The notes beneath the pieces were generated by a model. It saw only the letters and a list, made by a program, of their open reading frames with translations. It made no database searches and was not told the DNA's origin. The position numbers and the translations under genes are program-made. This document shows positions 8,494 to 17,168 of a stretch of 36,939 nucleotides of DNA, one piece after another. Numbering within the stretch: position 1 is the stretch's first letter; every line of letters starts with the position of its first letter. The stretch is from Candidatus Nitromaritima sp. SCGC AAA288-L16 (GTDB lineage Bacteria; Nitrospinota; Nitrospinia; Nitrospinales; VA-1), in NCBI GenBank assembly GCA_000372225.1, contig AQTY01000018.1, positions 1 through 36,939 of the forward strand, read 5' to 3'.

Positions 8494-8925
8494 TCAACTT
8501 GTAAAAGGAAGGGGGCCTTTCTGTCCAATTTCATTATAAACCTTATCCAAAATTCCATTAATAAACTCTGGGGAATCTTCGTTGCCGTATTTTTTGGCTA
8601 TATCTATAGCTTCATTAATGACAACTTTGGGTGGGGTTGAAAAACTAAATAGTAATTCGCACGTTCCCATTCTTAAAATATTTCGGTCAATCACCGTCAT
8701 GCGGTCGAGAACCCAATGGTCACTAAATTTTTGAATAATTTCATCAATCTCTTCGATTTTATCAATGAGAGACACCACCAATTCTTTCATAAAATTTTCT
8801 ACGTCTTCCTGAGATGAGTTTCGTTCTAAAAATAATTTTATCTGTTCATCCAAGTTCCCTTCATTCAGTTCAAATTGATAAAGAAACTTGAGTGCCAATT
8901 CCCGCGATGATCTTCTTTTTCCCAT
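8494..8925 (-). CDS. nusB: Transcription antitermination factor NusB
   Basis: 143 residues, all-helical, the usual NusB length. RRSSRELALKFLYQFE at the N-terminus is the Arg-rich RNA-binding helix and signature. LDRMTVIDRNILRMGTCELLF and PPKVVINEAIDIAKKYG are the strongly conserved core, followed by FINGILDKV. NusB binds boxA RNA with NusE (S10) in rRNA antitermination. It starts 12 bases after the ribH stop, the common ribH-nusB linkage. Confidence 0.97.
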   Translation of the reverse strand: MGKRRSSRELALKFLYQFELNEGNLDEQIKLFLERNSSQEDVENFMKELVVSLIDKIEEIDEIIQKFSDHWVLDRMTVIDRNILRMGTCELLFSFSTPPKVVINEAIDIAKKYGNEDSPEFINGILDKVYNEIGQKGPLPFTS

Positions 8926-8937
8926 AATACCGAGAGG

Positions 8938-9399
8938 TTAAAGTTTTTTAAAAAGCGTAGCCATCTCAATAGCTGCAAGAGCCGTCTCCGCGCCCTTATT
9001 CCCAGATTTTCCGCCAGCTCTATCTTCCGCTTGTTCTATATTATCTGTGGTAAGCACACCAAACATAATAGGGATATCCGCATCCCTAGCAACTGCTGCT
9101 ACTCCTCTAGCCGCCTCACCAGCAACATAATCAAAGTGAGGCGTCCCTCCTCGAATCACCGCTCCTAAGCAAATAATGACATCTTTCCCTCTAGAACAAA
9201 TCTTTTTTGCCACCATGGGAATCTCAAAAGCACCAGGAACACGAATTACCTCAATGTCATCCTCATCAACTCCACGACTCACCAGTTCATTGATAGCACC
9301 GCTCAATAAGTGTTCTGTAATAAAAACATTAAAACGGCTAATTACTATGCCAACTTTCATACCTGCGGCATCCAAATCTCCTTCTATAAATTTTGCCAT
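8938..9399 (-). CDS. ribH: 6,7-dimethyl-8-ribityllumazine synthase
   Basis: 153 residues. It condenses 5-amino-6-ribitylamino-uracil with 3,4-dihydroxy-2-butanone-4-phosphate, the penultimate step of riboflavin synthesis, and assembles into pentamers or icosahedra. Motifs: SRFNVFITEHLLSGA, VPGAFEIP, LGAVIRGGTPHFDYV with the catalytic His88, FGVLTTDN and the phosphate-binding AGGKSGNKG. It lies 13 bases after ribBA and 12 before nusB. Confidence 0.98.
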   Translation of the reverse strand: MAKFIEGDLDAAGMKVGIVISRFNVFITEHLLSGAINELVSRGVDEDDIEVIRVPGAFEIPMVAKKICSRGKDVIICLGAVIRGGTPHFDYVAGEAARGVAAVARDADIPIMFGVLTTDNIEQAEDRAGGKSGNKGAETALAAIEMATLFKKL

Positions 9400-9412
9400 T
9401 TCAAAAAAACCA

Positions 9413-10651
9413 TTATGAGATATTTTTAATCATATGCCCCAGTTTCTTTTGCTTCGTGCGGAGATATTTAAGATTATCTTTCTTAGGGCTCACTTCGATG
9501 GGAACACGTTCGACCACTTGCAAACCATACCCTTCTAACCCGACTATTTTCCTGGGATTATTGGTCAATAGCCGAATTTTCCCCAACCCAATCTTTTTCA
9601 AAATCTGTGCTCCAATACCATACTCTCTAAGGTCAGGTTTAAAACCCAGCGAGGCATTGGCTTCCACTGTATCTTGACCTTCATCCTGCAAAGCATAGGC
9701 TTTCAATTTATTGACAATGCCGATCCCTCTTCCTTCTTGGTAGAGATAAAGCAATACACCATTTTCATCCTCGGCAATCATTTCCATAGATTTCTTTAAT
9801 TGTTCTCCGCAATCGCAACGAAAAGAACCAAACACATCTCCTGTTAGGCATTGTGAGTGAACGCGAACTAGCGTGGGGGTTTCAGCGCTAATTTCTCCAT
9901 TAATCAAAGCAATATAAATTTGATTGTCTAACACATTTCGAAAAGTTACTGAATCAAAAACACCGAATTCGGTGGGCAATTTAGTCGACACGACTTCTTC
10001 CACAAGAGTTTCTCGCTGCAGGCGATACTCCGCAAGATCCTTAGTGGTTATCATCTTAAGACCATGTTCACGTGTAAACTCTATGAGACTTGGTAAGCGG
10101 GCCATGGTTCCATCATCGTCCATGATTTCGCAAATAACTCCTGAAGGATATAACCCTGACATACGAGCTATATCAACAGAAGCTTCGGTTTGTCCCATGC
10201 GGACAAGAACACCTCCCGCACGGGCTCTAAGAGGAAATATATGTCCCGGTTTAACTAAATCACTTTTTCCAGCCTGAGAATTAATTGCAGTCTGGATTGT
10301 TATGGATCTATCACTGGCTGAAATCCCTGTGGTTATTCCTTCTCTAGCATCTATGGAAACTGTAAAAGGAGTTTCAAAGGCTGACTCGTTATCCTCAACC
10401 ATCATCGATAATCCTAGTTCACGCGTCCGTTCATCAGTCAACGCAAGGCATATCAAACCTCGGCCATATTTAGCCATAAAGTTGATCGCTTGGGGTGTGA
10501 CTTTTTCAGAGGCAATCATTAAATCGCCCTCATTTTCCCGGTCTTCATCGTCAACGATAATAATCATTTTCCCTTGACGAATATCCTCCATAGCATCTTC
10601 AACAGAACTAAAGTTATTTTTTTGGTCTTCTCCAAATTCACTTATTGTCAT
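9413..10651 (-). CDS. ribBA: Bifunctional 3,4-dihydroxy-2-butanone-4-phosphate synthase / GTP cyclohydrolase II
   Basis: 412 residues, both halves intact. The N-terminal RibB domain (about 12-212) has the acidic loop DDEDRENEGDL (34-44), a GHIFPLRA segment and GQTEASVD; it converts ribulose-5-phosphate to the four-carbon donor. The C-terminal RibA domain (about 225-410) has the zinc site at Cys268, Cys279 and Cys281 in HSQCLTGDVFGSFRCDCGEQ, plus YLYQEGRGIG and LTNNPRKI; it opens GTP. RibA zinc ligands and catalytic Tyr/Arg residues are present, so both steps are expected to be active. A GAGAAG ribosome site precedes the ATG. Located 53 bases after ribE. Confidence 0.98.
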   Translation of the reverse strand: MTISEFGEDQKNNFSSVEDAMEDIRQGKMIIIVDDEDRENEGDLMIASEKVTPQAINFMAKYGRGLICLALTDERTRELGLSMMVEDNESAFETPFTVSIDAREGITTGISASDRSITIQTAINSQAGKSDLVKPGHIFPLRARAGGVLVRMGQTEASVDIARMSGLYPSGVICEIMDDDGTMARLPSLIEFTREHGLKMITTKDLAEYRLQRETLVEEVVSTKLPTEFGVFDSVTFRNVLDNQIYIALINGEISAETPTLVRVHSQCLTGDVFGSFRCDCGEQLKKSMEMIAEDENGVLLYLYQEGRGIGIVNKLKAYALQDEGQDTVEANASLGFKPDLREYGIGAQILKKIGLGKIRLLTNNPRKIVGLEGYGLQVVERVPIEVSPKKDNLKYLRTKQKKLGHMIKNIS

Positions 10652-10704
10652 CTTCTCTAATTTTTCTCATAAGATTGTTTATTATGATAGCAAACAAAAA
10701 AAAT

Positions 10705-11361
10705 TTACTTCAAAATACCTTGTCTACGAAGCATGTCTAGCGAAACTTGCTTGTCCGTATTACCAGACAATAAAATAGTTTCGCAGGCTTTATATATATA
10801 TTTTCCAATCATATCACATTCGATATTAACGGCATCCCCCATTTTTCTGGAAGCAAGGTTGGTATGAGAAAACGTAAATGGAATAATAGAAACAGAAAAC
10901 ACATTGCCGATGCATGAAAAAGCGGTCAAGCTAATACCATCTATTGCAACAGAACCTTTTTCGATAATGTATGGAGTGTATTCAGTTGGATATTCAAAGC
11001 AAAAAATTATCTCACCGCTCTTATGATCAATAGAAGTAATACGCCCAACACAATCTACATGACCACTGACAAAATGACCGCTAATTTTATCGGAAGGTGT
11101 GAGAGAACGCTCAAGGTTAACACTGACTCCCTCTTCTATGCTTTTAAAACAAGTTCGATTCATCGTTTCAGTACTCAAGTCAACCGTAAAAGTATCTTTC
11201 GTGCTATCTCGCACTGTAAGACAGACCCCACTCACGGCAATACTTTCTCCTGACTCAAATCCACTAAAACCTTCACCTCCTTGAACTGTTAATACAGCTC
11301 CCGCATTTTTTCGAATAATTTGATTAACTATTCCGACACTACTAACAATCCCGCTGAACAT
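10705..11361 (-). CDS. ribE: Riboflavin synthase, alpha chain
   Basis: 218 residues with the internal duplication typical of the enzyme, two lumazine-binding barrels. MFSGIVSSVG opens the first and SGHVDCVGRI the second (about residue 96); GVCLTV and GISLTA are the paired motifs. It dismutates two lumazines to riboflavin and the pyrimidine precursor. The Shine-Dalgarno GGGAGA is close to the ATG. It follows ribD by 9 bases. Confidence 0.97.
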   Translation of the reverse strand: MFSGIVSSVGIVNQIIRKNAGAVLTVQGGEGFSGFESGESIAVSGVCLTVRDSTKDTFTVDLSTETMNRTCFKSIEEGVSVNLERSLTPSDKISGHFVSGHVDCVGRITSIDHKSGEIIFCFEYPTEYTPYIIEKGSVAIDGISLTAFSCIGNVFSVSIIPFTFSHTNLASRKMGDAVNIECDMIGKYIYKACETILLSGNTDKQVSLDMLRRQGILK

Positions 11362-11370
11362 AAGTCTCCC

Positions 11371-12474
11371 TTAGTGTATATTTCCCTCAATCACTAAATC
11401 ATTCCCTAATTTTTCAACTGACATGTCTTTAACTTGTATGAAATCTTTTAGTTTAGCTATTCCTTGACCACCAACAGGACCGGGAGCATTTTTGCCACCA
11501 ATAATCTTCGGTGCTAAAAAACAAATTACTTTATCGATCAGTTTTTCCTTCAAGGCATTACCACTGATCTCCGACCCCCCTTCAATCATAATAGATGTGA
11601 TCTCCATTTCTCCCAACTTATCCATTAGCAAAGGAAGGTCTACTTGTTCTTTCTTGTGTTTAACCAAAAGAACTTCCACACCAATTTCCTGTAATTTTTT
11701 TTTTCGGGCTGACGACAAACTTTCGCTAGAAGCATAAATAACCCGTTCCTTGTGAGCATTGTTAAAAATTTTAGCTGAGATGGAGATAGTATTTTTTCCT
11801 GCTACAATGATACGGGCTGGATTATGCATACCTTTCTTTTGGGGTCGCACGGTCAACTGAGGATCATCCACTCGAACTGTTTCTGCGCCAACTAGAACTG
11901 CATCAACCCTGCTTCTAAGTCTATGTGCGTAAGCTCTAGCCTTGGATCCGGTAATCCATCTTGAGTCCCCCGTTCTCGTTGCAATTTTTCCATCCAAAGA
12001 AAACGCACTTTTAAGAATCACCCATGGGCGCCCTGTAGTAATATACTTAATAAAAGATTCATTAATCTTTTCACAATCTTGTCTTAAAACTCCAGTAACC
12101 ACCTCTACGCCCTGCTTTCTAAGGAAACGTATTCCTCTCCCACTTACAAGTCGATTAGGATCACGAATACCAAGGACGACCCTTTTTATTCCAGCCGCGA
12201 TAATAGCCTCTGTGCAGGGTGGAGTTCTCCCATGGTGACAACAAGGTTCTAAATTCACGTAGAGGTCAGCTCCTCTAGCCTTACCGCCTGCCTTACGCAA
12301 AGCAATAATTTCGGCGTGAGGAAGGCCAGCCTTTTTATGATACCCCTTTGCAACAACTTGACCGGATTTAACAAGAACCGCCCCAACAACTGGGTTAGGG
12401 TTAGTCTGCCCTTCTGCTTTACGCGCAAGGTCAAGAGCAAGCCTCATATAATGTCGATCAAATTCGCAAGTCAA
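11371..12474 (-). CDS. ribD: Bifunctional diaminohydroxyphosphoribosylaminopyrimidine deaminase / reductase
   Basis: 367 residues from a TTG at 12474. This start is chosen because AAGAGG lies six bases ahead and the protein then begins close to the conserved DRHYMRLALDLA helix; a longer TTG start at 12495 lacks any such site. The N-terminal deaminase (about 5-145) has the zinc and catalytic set HAE (His53, Glu55) and PCCHHGRTPPC (Cys78, Cys87). The C-terminal NADPH reductase (about 150-365) shows ILKSAFSLDGKIAT, GDSRWITG and IEGGSEISG. It carries out the second and third steps from the GTP product. The gene lies 44 bases after the NACHT-FGE gene, on the same strand, with no room for an FMN riboswitch. 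Confidence 0.96.
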   Translation of the reverse strand: MTCEFDRHYMRLALDLARKAEGQTNPNPVVGAVLVKSGQVVAKGYHKKAGLPHAEIIALRKAGGKARGADLYVNLEPCCHHGRTPPCTEAIIAAGIKRVVLGIRDPNRLVSGRGIRFLRKQGVEVVTGVLRQDCEKINESFIKYITTGRPWVILKSAFSLDGKIATRTGDSRWITGSKARAYAHRLRSRVDAVLVGAETVRVDDPQLTVRPQKKGMHNPARIIVAGKNTISISAKIFNNAHKERVIYASSESLSSARKKKLQEIGVEVLLVKHKKEQVDLPLLMDKLGEMEITSIMIEGGSEISGNALKEKLIDKVICFLAPKIIGGKNAPGPVGGQGIAKLKDFIQVKDMSVEKLGNDLVIEGNIH

Positions 12475-12518
12475 GACAAACCTCTTTTTTAACAACCCTT
12501 ATATAGTTCAGACATTAG

Positions 12519-14921
12519 TCATTCGTCATCTTCGGCATCATCATCAACTTCTGTAAGTGGTAGGGAAACACACCGGAACCCGGTAGCAGGATAACGCTCA
12601 TCGGGGTCAAAGGTATTTCGATAGGCACATTTAGAGTGAACCATATAATTTAACCAGGACCCACCTCTAGCAACCCGTTGAGTTATTTGTCCTTTTAAAT
12701 GAAGCTGAGCGCACCACTCCCATACGTTACCAGCCATGTCAAAACATCCAAAAGGAGATATCCCCTGTTCAAACTCGGTGACTGGAGAAGTTCTTCCAAT
12801 CACAAAATCACAGGTATTAGCGTAATCGTTTTGATAACCCATTGCTTCTCCCCAGGGGTAATCTCTCCCATCTATACCACGAGCGGATTTTTCCCATTCT
12901 TTTTCTATCGGCAGCCGCTTTCCTAACCAAAGAGCACAGACTAAAGACTCATAAAAGTTTATCCCTATGACAGGATGGTCATCCGAAAAAGAATAGAGGG
13001 GGAAACGGAGTATGTGGTTTGGGTCGAACTCTTTATACAAAGCGTTGGTTACTGGAAATTTCATAATCGAGAACTCTTTCAAGAAAACATGGTCCTCCTC
13101 ATCCTTTTCATCTTGATAAATAAATTTCCCCTTAGGTATTGTCACCATCTCGCCCCAACTTTTTACTTTTGACAATTTAACCACATCCGGATTAGAGGCC
13201 TCTCCTAGGAATTCCTCTAATTCCTTAACCTCTTTTAAAGAGTCAAACTCCTGGCGATCAACCAAATCAGACCAATCAATTTTTTTTACCCCCAAAAGCA
13301 GTTCTATTACAGAGTAAAGAATCCGTCCGTCCCTATTTTCTCTTTTCAACAAGCTTTGTAACAGAGTTAGTAAAGTTAATGACTCGTTAGCCGCCACAAC
13401 ATCTTCAACCTTAATTAAACGACATCGAGCGAATTGTGGAAAAGACTCTCTACATTGATATTTAAGCAACTGGGCGATCAATAACCGCCTTTCTTCTGAT
13501 AATTCTCTCGCTTCACAAACGGAATTTCCTGCCAGAAACAGAGCTCCCTGATCCATAAAAATATCAAATACATCATTAGCCAAAACCATCCCTGAAAAAA
13601 ACTTTAACATTTCTTCCCAACGTTCATCTCGACACTTTAAAGCGACCATTTTCTTCCAGTCTTTTTTTTTAGCCAAGCTTCTAGCTGCAAAGTATTCTTG
13701 GAATGAAGGGTGCCTAAACTGCCAACGACCTGGAGTCTGTTGAAGAACTTTTTCTAATTCAGGTGGAATAGTTTCATCCCGTATTAACGTGTCACATCCC
13801 TCTTTTTTTAGACGCTCTTTAGAGTAGCCTGTTTCAATATCATCGATGCGCTGGGAAAGCTCGTCTTCAAACAACTGCAACGCCACTTCCTCCAATCGCT
13901 CAAAAATAATTCCAGAGTCTTTTATTTTGTTTTCATGAGAATCACTTTCTAAAAGGTGTCTAAAGTAAGCTAAATAAATTTCACCGCGAGTGGTAAGACC
14001 GCTCAGTTTATCTAAATCTGAAAGAATACGAAGCATCTTCAAAACCAAAGGCACTTCCATTAATTCAGGCGAATACTTACCCAAACTTGTAATTTCTTTA
14101 TTTTTTTGTGCTTCTCCTAAAAATATGTTGCGTTTTTTTTCATCAATTTTTTCAAAAGTCACGTGAAATGCTGCATCTTTTCCTCTCTGAATTATGGAGT
14201 CTGTGGCAAGAGGACCGAAACTAAATTTTCGAGTAGCGAGAATCAATCGGTTGCTACGAAAAGTTTTGTCTTCGATAAAAGCCTCTAAGTAGACTTGAAA
14301 ACGGTCTTCAGCAGGCAGTTGATCCAAAGCATCTAGCATAAAAAGAATCCTCCCTTCTCTTTCTAGTGCTTTGATAGTCTCAAGAAGGCATTCTTCATCA
14401 AGAATAAGTTCCGGATCTTCCTGGCACTCGATTAAAATAACATCCAACATTTCTTGATGAACCGATTCCATAAATCGCGTTATTCCTTCGCCTTCCTGCA
14501 GGTTTCCAAGGTTAAAATAAACTGGAAGTGGGTAAACAGGGTGTGGTACCTGTTGAAGTAATTGCTCTTGGTAGTATTTCAAGAAAGTTGTTTTCCCCAT
14601 GCCACAACCTGCCTCCAGCATAACTTTCATCTGATCACTCATCAGCAAATCTTCATGGATAATTCTTGGTGCAGGGAAAACCTGTTCCTGAATACTTTGC
14701 CTGTGTCGAATGGGATTAGTGTCAAGTAAAATGGGAAGCACATAGGACTTAGCACGTGATCCTTCTCCAAGCACATTATCTAACCAGCTAGATGTTTTAA
14801 CTTTCTGATGTTTACGGTAGGTATTGATTACCCATTCACGTGATTCTTCCAGCTTGGAACCAACAAGAGCTGACCCATCGTCGTCAGGAAGAGGAACTGG
14901 CAATTCATTTGTTTCGTTCAT
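12519..14921 (-). CDS. NACHT-type STAND ATPase fused to a formylglycine-generating-enzyme (SUMF1) fold
   Basis: 800 residues. Residues 1-95 are unassigned. The NACHT ATPase follows: Walker A EAGCGMGKTT (103-112), Walker B ILFMLDALDQ (192-201, acidic pair Asp197 and Asp200), sensor-like LILATRKFSFG (226-236) and the family's C-terminal FRHPSFQEYFAAR (402-414). A helical region (about 415-585) comes next, perhaps HEAT-like. Residues 590-787 are an FGE-sulfatase/SUMF1 domain: MVTIPKGKF, FPVTNALYKEF, LGKRLPIEKEWEKSARG, YPWGE, GCFDMAGNVWEWCAQ, ARGGSWLN and ATGFRCVS. The catalytic Cys pair of true FGE, expected after GGSW, is not present; only Cys765 lies nearby. STAND NTPases are signalling switches, often in anti-phage or cell-death pathways, and the FGE fold is used elsewhere as a binding module. 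A sensor-switch role is inferred. No signal peptide or membrane segment. Confidence 0.88.
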   Translation of the reverse strand: MNETNELPVPLPDDDGSALVGSKLEESREWVINTYRKHQKVKTSSWLDNVLGEGSRAKSYVLPILLDTNPIRHRQSIQEQVFPAPRIIHEDLLMSDQMKVMLEAGCGMGKTTFLKYYQEQLLQQVPHPVYPLPVYFNLGNLQEGEGITRFMESVHQEMLDVILIECQEDPELILDEECLLETIKALEREGRILFMLDALDQLPAEDRFQVYLEAFIEDKTFRSNRLILATRKFSFGPLATDSIIQRGKDAAFHVTFEKIDEKKRNIFLGEAQKNKEITSLGKYSPELMEVPLVLKMLRILSDLDKLSGLTTRGEIYLAYFRHLLESDSHENKIKDSGIIFERLEEVALQLFEDELSQRIDDIETGYSKERLKKEGCDTLIRDETIPPELEKVLQQTPGRWQFRHPSFQEYFAARSLAKKKDWKKMVALKCRDERWEEMLKFFSGMVLANDVFDIFMDQGALFLAGNSVCEARELSEERRLLIAQLLKYQCRESFPQFARCRLIKVEDVVAANESLTLLTLLQSLLKRENRDGRILYSVIELLLGVKKIDWSDLVDRQEFDSLKEVKELEEFLGEASNPDVVKLSKVKSWGEMVTIPKGKFIYQDEKDEEDHVFLKEFSIMKFPVTNALYKEFDPNHILRFPLYSFSDDHPVIGINFYESLVCALWLGKRLPIEKEWEKSARGIDGRDYPWGEAMGYQNDYANTCDFVIGRTSPVTEFEQGISPFGCFDMAGNVWEWCAQLHLKGQITQRVARGGSWLNYMVHSKCAYRNTFDPDERYPATGFRCVSLPLTEVDDDAEDDE

Positions 14922-14996
14922 TTGAAAGGTTCTCTATAATCATATTGGTTTTGTATTTTATCACAATAGTATCCTGAAACAGGGCCTCTTCCCTTA

Positions 14997-15635
14997 ATGA
15001 TTCCCCTTAAAGACGAAAATCCAACTAAAAACTTCCCCCTTATCACTATTATTTTTATCATTTCTAATACACTTATCTTTCTATACCAGATAAGCCAACC
15101 AATGGGGACCATTACAACATTTGCAACATTCGGGCTCATTCCCGCACACCTTATAGAATCACCTATCAGTACCTACCCCACTATTTATTCGTCAATGTTT
15201 ATCCATTCAGGAATAGGCCATCTGGCGGGAAACATGCTCTATCTCTGGATTTTTGGAAATAATATCGAGGATGTTCTTGGTAGATTGAGATTTGTTATCT
15301 TCTATCTGGTTTGCGGAACAATTGCTTCTATGGGTCACATTTTTACAGACCTTCAATCTGATATTCCGATGGTAGGAGCGAGTGGCGCCATTTCAGGAAT
15401 ACTCGGCGCATACCTTATTTTATTTCCTTTTGCGCGAGTAAAAACATTAGTTTTTTTAGGATTTTTAATCACTATTATCCGCATACCAGCTATCATTCTT
15501 CTAGTGATTTGGATATTGATTCAAGTTTTCAGTGGGGTGGTCTCAGGAGATGGCGGCGTAGCGTGGTTTGCACACATCGGAGGATTTGTCGCTGGTATGC
15601 TACTTATACTACCCTTTCAAGAAATTAAACACTGA
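14997..15635 (+). CDS. Rhomboid-family intramembrane serine protease
   Basis: 212 residues with about six membrane helices. Catalytic Ser129 sits in GASGAISG and His193 in FAHIGGFVAG; HLAGNMLYLWIFG (75-87) holds the conserved oxyanion His/Asn segment of helix 2. The start MIPLKDENPT is the conserved cytoplasmic lead-in of this subfamily, so the ATG at 14997 is firm although no clear Shine-Dalgarno is visible. Such proteases cut membrane proteins within the bilayer; the substrate is unknown. The gene is divergent from the NACHT-FGE gene (75 bases between) and ends six bases from the convergent zinc-ribbon gene. Confidence 0.93.
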   Translation: MIPLKDENPTKNFPLITIIFIISNTLIFLYQISQPMGTITTFATFGLIPAHLIESPISTYPTIYSSMFIHSGIGHLAGNMLYLWIFGNNIEDVLGRLRFVIFYLVCGTIASMGHIFTDLQSDIPMVGASGAISGILGAYLILFPFARVKTLVFLGFLITIIRIPAIILLVIWILIQVFSGVVSGDGGVAWFAHIGGFVAGMLLILPFQEIKH

Positions 15636-15641
15636 GACCTT

Positions 15642-15839
15642 TTACTGAGCATAGTAAGAAAGCATCAACCCAAAACAAAGGATGACGAAAAAAACCCAAA
15701 AAAACATCATAATTCCCGGACCCTTGAAACGCGGATAGTTTGGGATATTAGGGTTTTTAGGTTTTTTGCAATTAGGGCAAAAAATAGTATTTTCATGATC
15801 ATATTCATGTCCGCAATTAAAACACTTAATTTCACTCAT
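15642..15839 (-). CDS. Small zinc-ribbon membrane protein
   Basis: 65 residues from the ATG at 15839. The frame is open upstream to 15983, but that part overlaps cinA by 131 bases and is not protein-like, so the short start, 13 bases after the cinA stop, is chosen. Residues 6-25 form a zinc ribbon, CFNCGHEYDHENTIFCPNC (two CxxC pairs), followed by a Pro/Asn-rich link and one hydrophobic helix (about 42-62). The ribbon would face the cytoplasm. Function unknown; it is likely co-transcribed with cinA. Confidence 0.7.
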   Translation of the reverse strand: MSEIKCFNCGHEYDHENTIFCPNCKKPKNPNIPNYPRFKGPGIMMFFWVFFVILCFGLMLSYYAQ

Positions 15840-15852
15840 CGTACTCTTTCTT

Positions 15853-17112
15853 TCATGTGAGATTCCGGAACCATCGACGAAGTAAGTCAAGTCCAGCCTG
15901 GGCTGACCTCTCTTTATTACGACTTCGATCACTATAAAAACGGAAACATTTGCAATCTGATTTTTCTTCGTCACTAATGGCAATAAATACTGTTCCTACG
16001 GGTTTATTATTACTAGCATCCGGACCAGCAACTCCAGTAACAGATAACCCAATATCAGCACCTGAAGTTTTACGTATACCCTCTGCCATGGCAAGCGCCA
16101 CCTCTTCGCTCACAGCTCCATATTTTCGGATCAGAGTGGGTGAAACTTCCAAACGACTGTTCTTTGCCTCGTTACTGTACGCAACAACTCCTTCTAGAAA
16201 ATAATCGGAACTTCCCGGCGTCTGTGTCAACCGGTGACCGATCAACCCACCAGTACAGGATTCAGCAACCGCCAGCGTTTTATTTTTTTCTAGAAACAAT
16301 TCCCTTACTTTACCTTCTAAAGTCTCATTATCTTTTCCATAGACCCATTCCCCCAACGACGTCATAACCATATCTTCTGCCTCACCTAATCTAATTTCAA
16401 CCTCTTCTGAACTTTTCGAGTAACAAGACAAACGAACCTTCATCTCTAAATAGGAAGGAAGTGATGCCACGGTAGCCAATCTTTCCAATGGCTCGACCGG
16501 TCCAAACTTTTCCCAGAGAGAAGCCTCTGTCAAACCCACAGTTTTAATAACACGATGACCAATCACCCCTTTTTGCAATTTTTTAAGATCGGGGCGAATA
16601 TATTTGTCAAACAAGTGCTCCATCTCTAAAGGAACACCTGGAAGAGAAAATAATTTTTTTCCATCACGTTCAAAAAGAAAACCCGGCGCTGTTCCTTTTT
16701 CGTTGTATAAAATCTTAGCAGTTTCTGGAATCTTACATTGACTACGCACTCCTTCAGGAACTTTTTGCTGACGTTCATTGAACGTTGCTTCGAGCATGTT
16801 CATCACTTTATCGTCAATAATCATATTAGAATTGAACACTCGGGCGAATACATCTTTTGTAATATCATCGTGTGTTGATCCTAGACCTCCAGTAACTATA
16901 ACTATATCCACCCTCTCCAAAGCGCCTTCTACAACTCTGGTAATAGAACCCTCATCATCACCCACTGCCGTGATTCTTGAAGTATTAATCCCTAGCAAGT
17001 GTAATTGTTTGCTCAAATATCTACCATTAGTATCTTGAATAAGACCACTAATAACTTCATTTCCAATTGCTATAATTTCTGCTTGCGGCAGAACCATTTC
17101 GTCATTAAACAT
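15853..17112 (-). CDS. cinA: CinA-family protein with C-terminal nicotinamide-nucleotide amidase domain
   Basis: 419 residues. The N-terminal MoCF/COG1058 domain (about 7-175) begins AEIIAIGNEVISGLIQDTN and has VTGGLGSTHDDITKD; it is an ADP-ribose pyrophosphatase-like fold. The C-terminal PncC domain (about 265-415) has AESCTGGLIGHRLTQ, VVAYSNEAK and SVTGVAGPD, matching NMN deamidases that recycle NMN formed by DNA ligase. GTVFIAI follows as expected. The start is at MFNDEM; a more usual start would be a few residues later at MVLPQAEIIAIG. Divergent from the MFS gene. Confidence 0.95.
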   Translation of the reverse strand: MFNDEMVLPQAEIIAIGNEVISGLIQDTNGRYLSKQLHLLGINTSRITAVGDDEGSITRVVEGALERVDIVIVTGGLGSTHDDITKDVFARVFNSNMIIDDKVMNMLEATFNERQQKVPEGVRSQCKIPETAKILYNEKGTAPGFLFERDGKKLFSLPGVPLEMEHLFDKYIRPDLKKLQKGVIGHRVIKTVGLTEASLWEKFGPVEPLERLATVASLPSYLEMKVRLSCYSKSSEEVEIRLGEAEDMVMTSLGEWVYGKDNETLEGKVRELFLEKNKTLAVAESCTGGLIGHRLTQTPGSSDYFLEGVVAYSNEAKNSRLEVSPTLIRKYGAVSEEVALAMAEGIRKTSGADIGLSVTGVAGPDASNNKPVGTVFIAISDEEKSDCKCFRFYSDRSRNKERSAQAGLDLLRRWFRNLT

Positions 17113-17168
17113 TGATTAAAATTTAACCTATTGTTAAGTTCAAGTAATCTATCTAGACCCCTATATCG

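Noticed and set aside
12519..12760. Diversity-generating retroelement target at the FGE C-terminus
   Set aside because: The GGSW...GFRC region is where retroelement-diversified proteins vary, but no reverse transcriptase and no second near-copy of this segment was seen in the window.
15840..15983. 48-residue N-terminal extension of the zinc-ribbon protein
   Set aside because: It overlaps cinA by 131 bases and a normal ATG lies just after the cinA stop.
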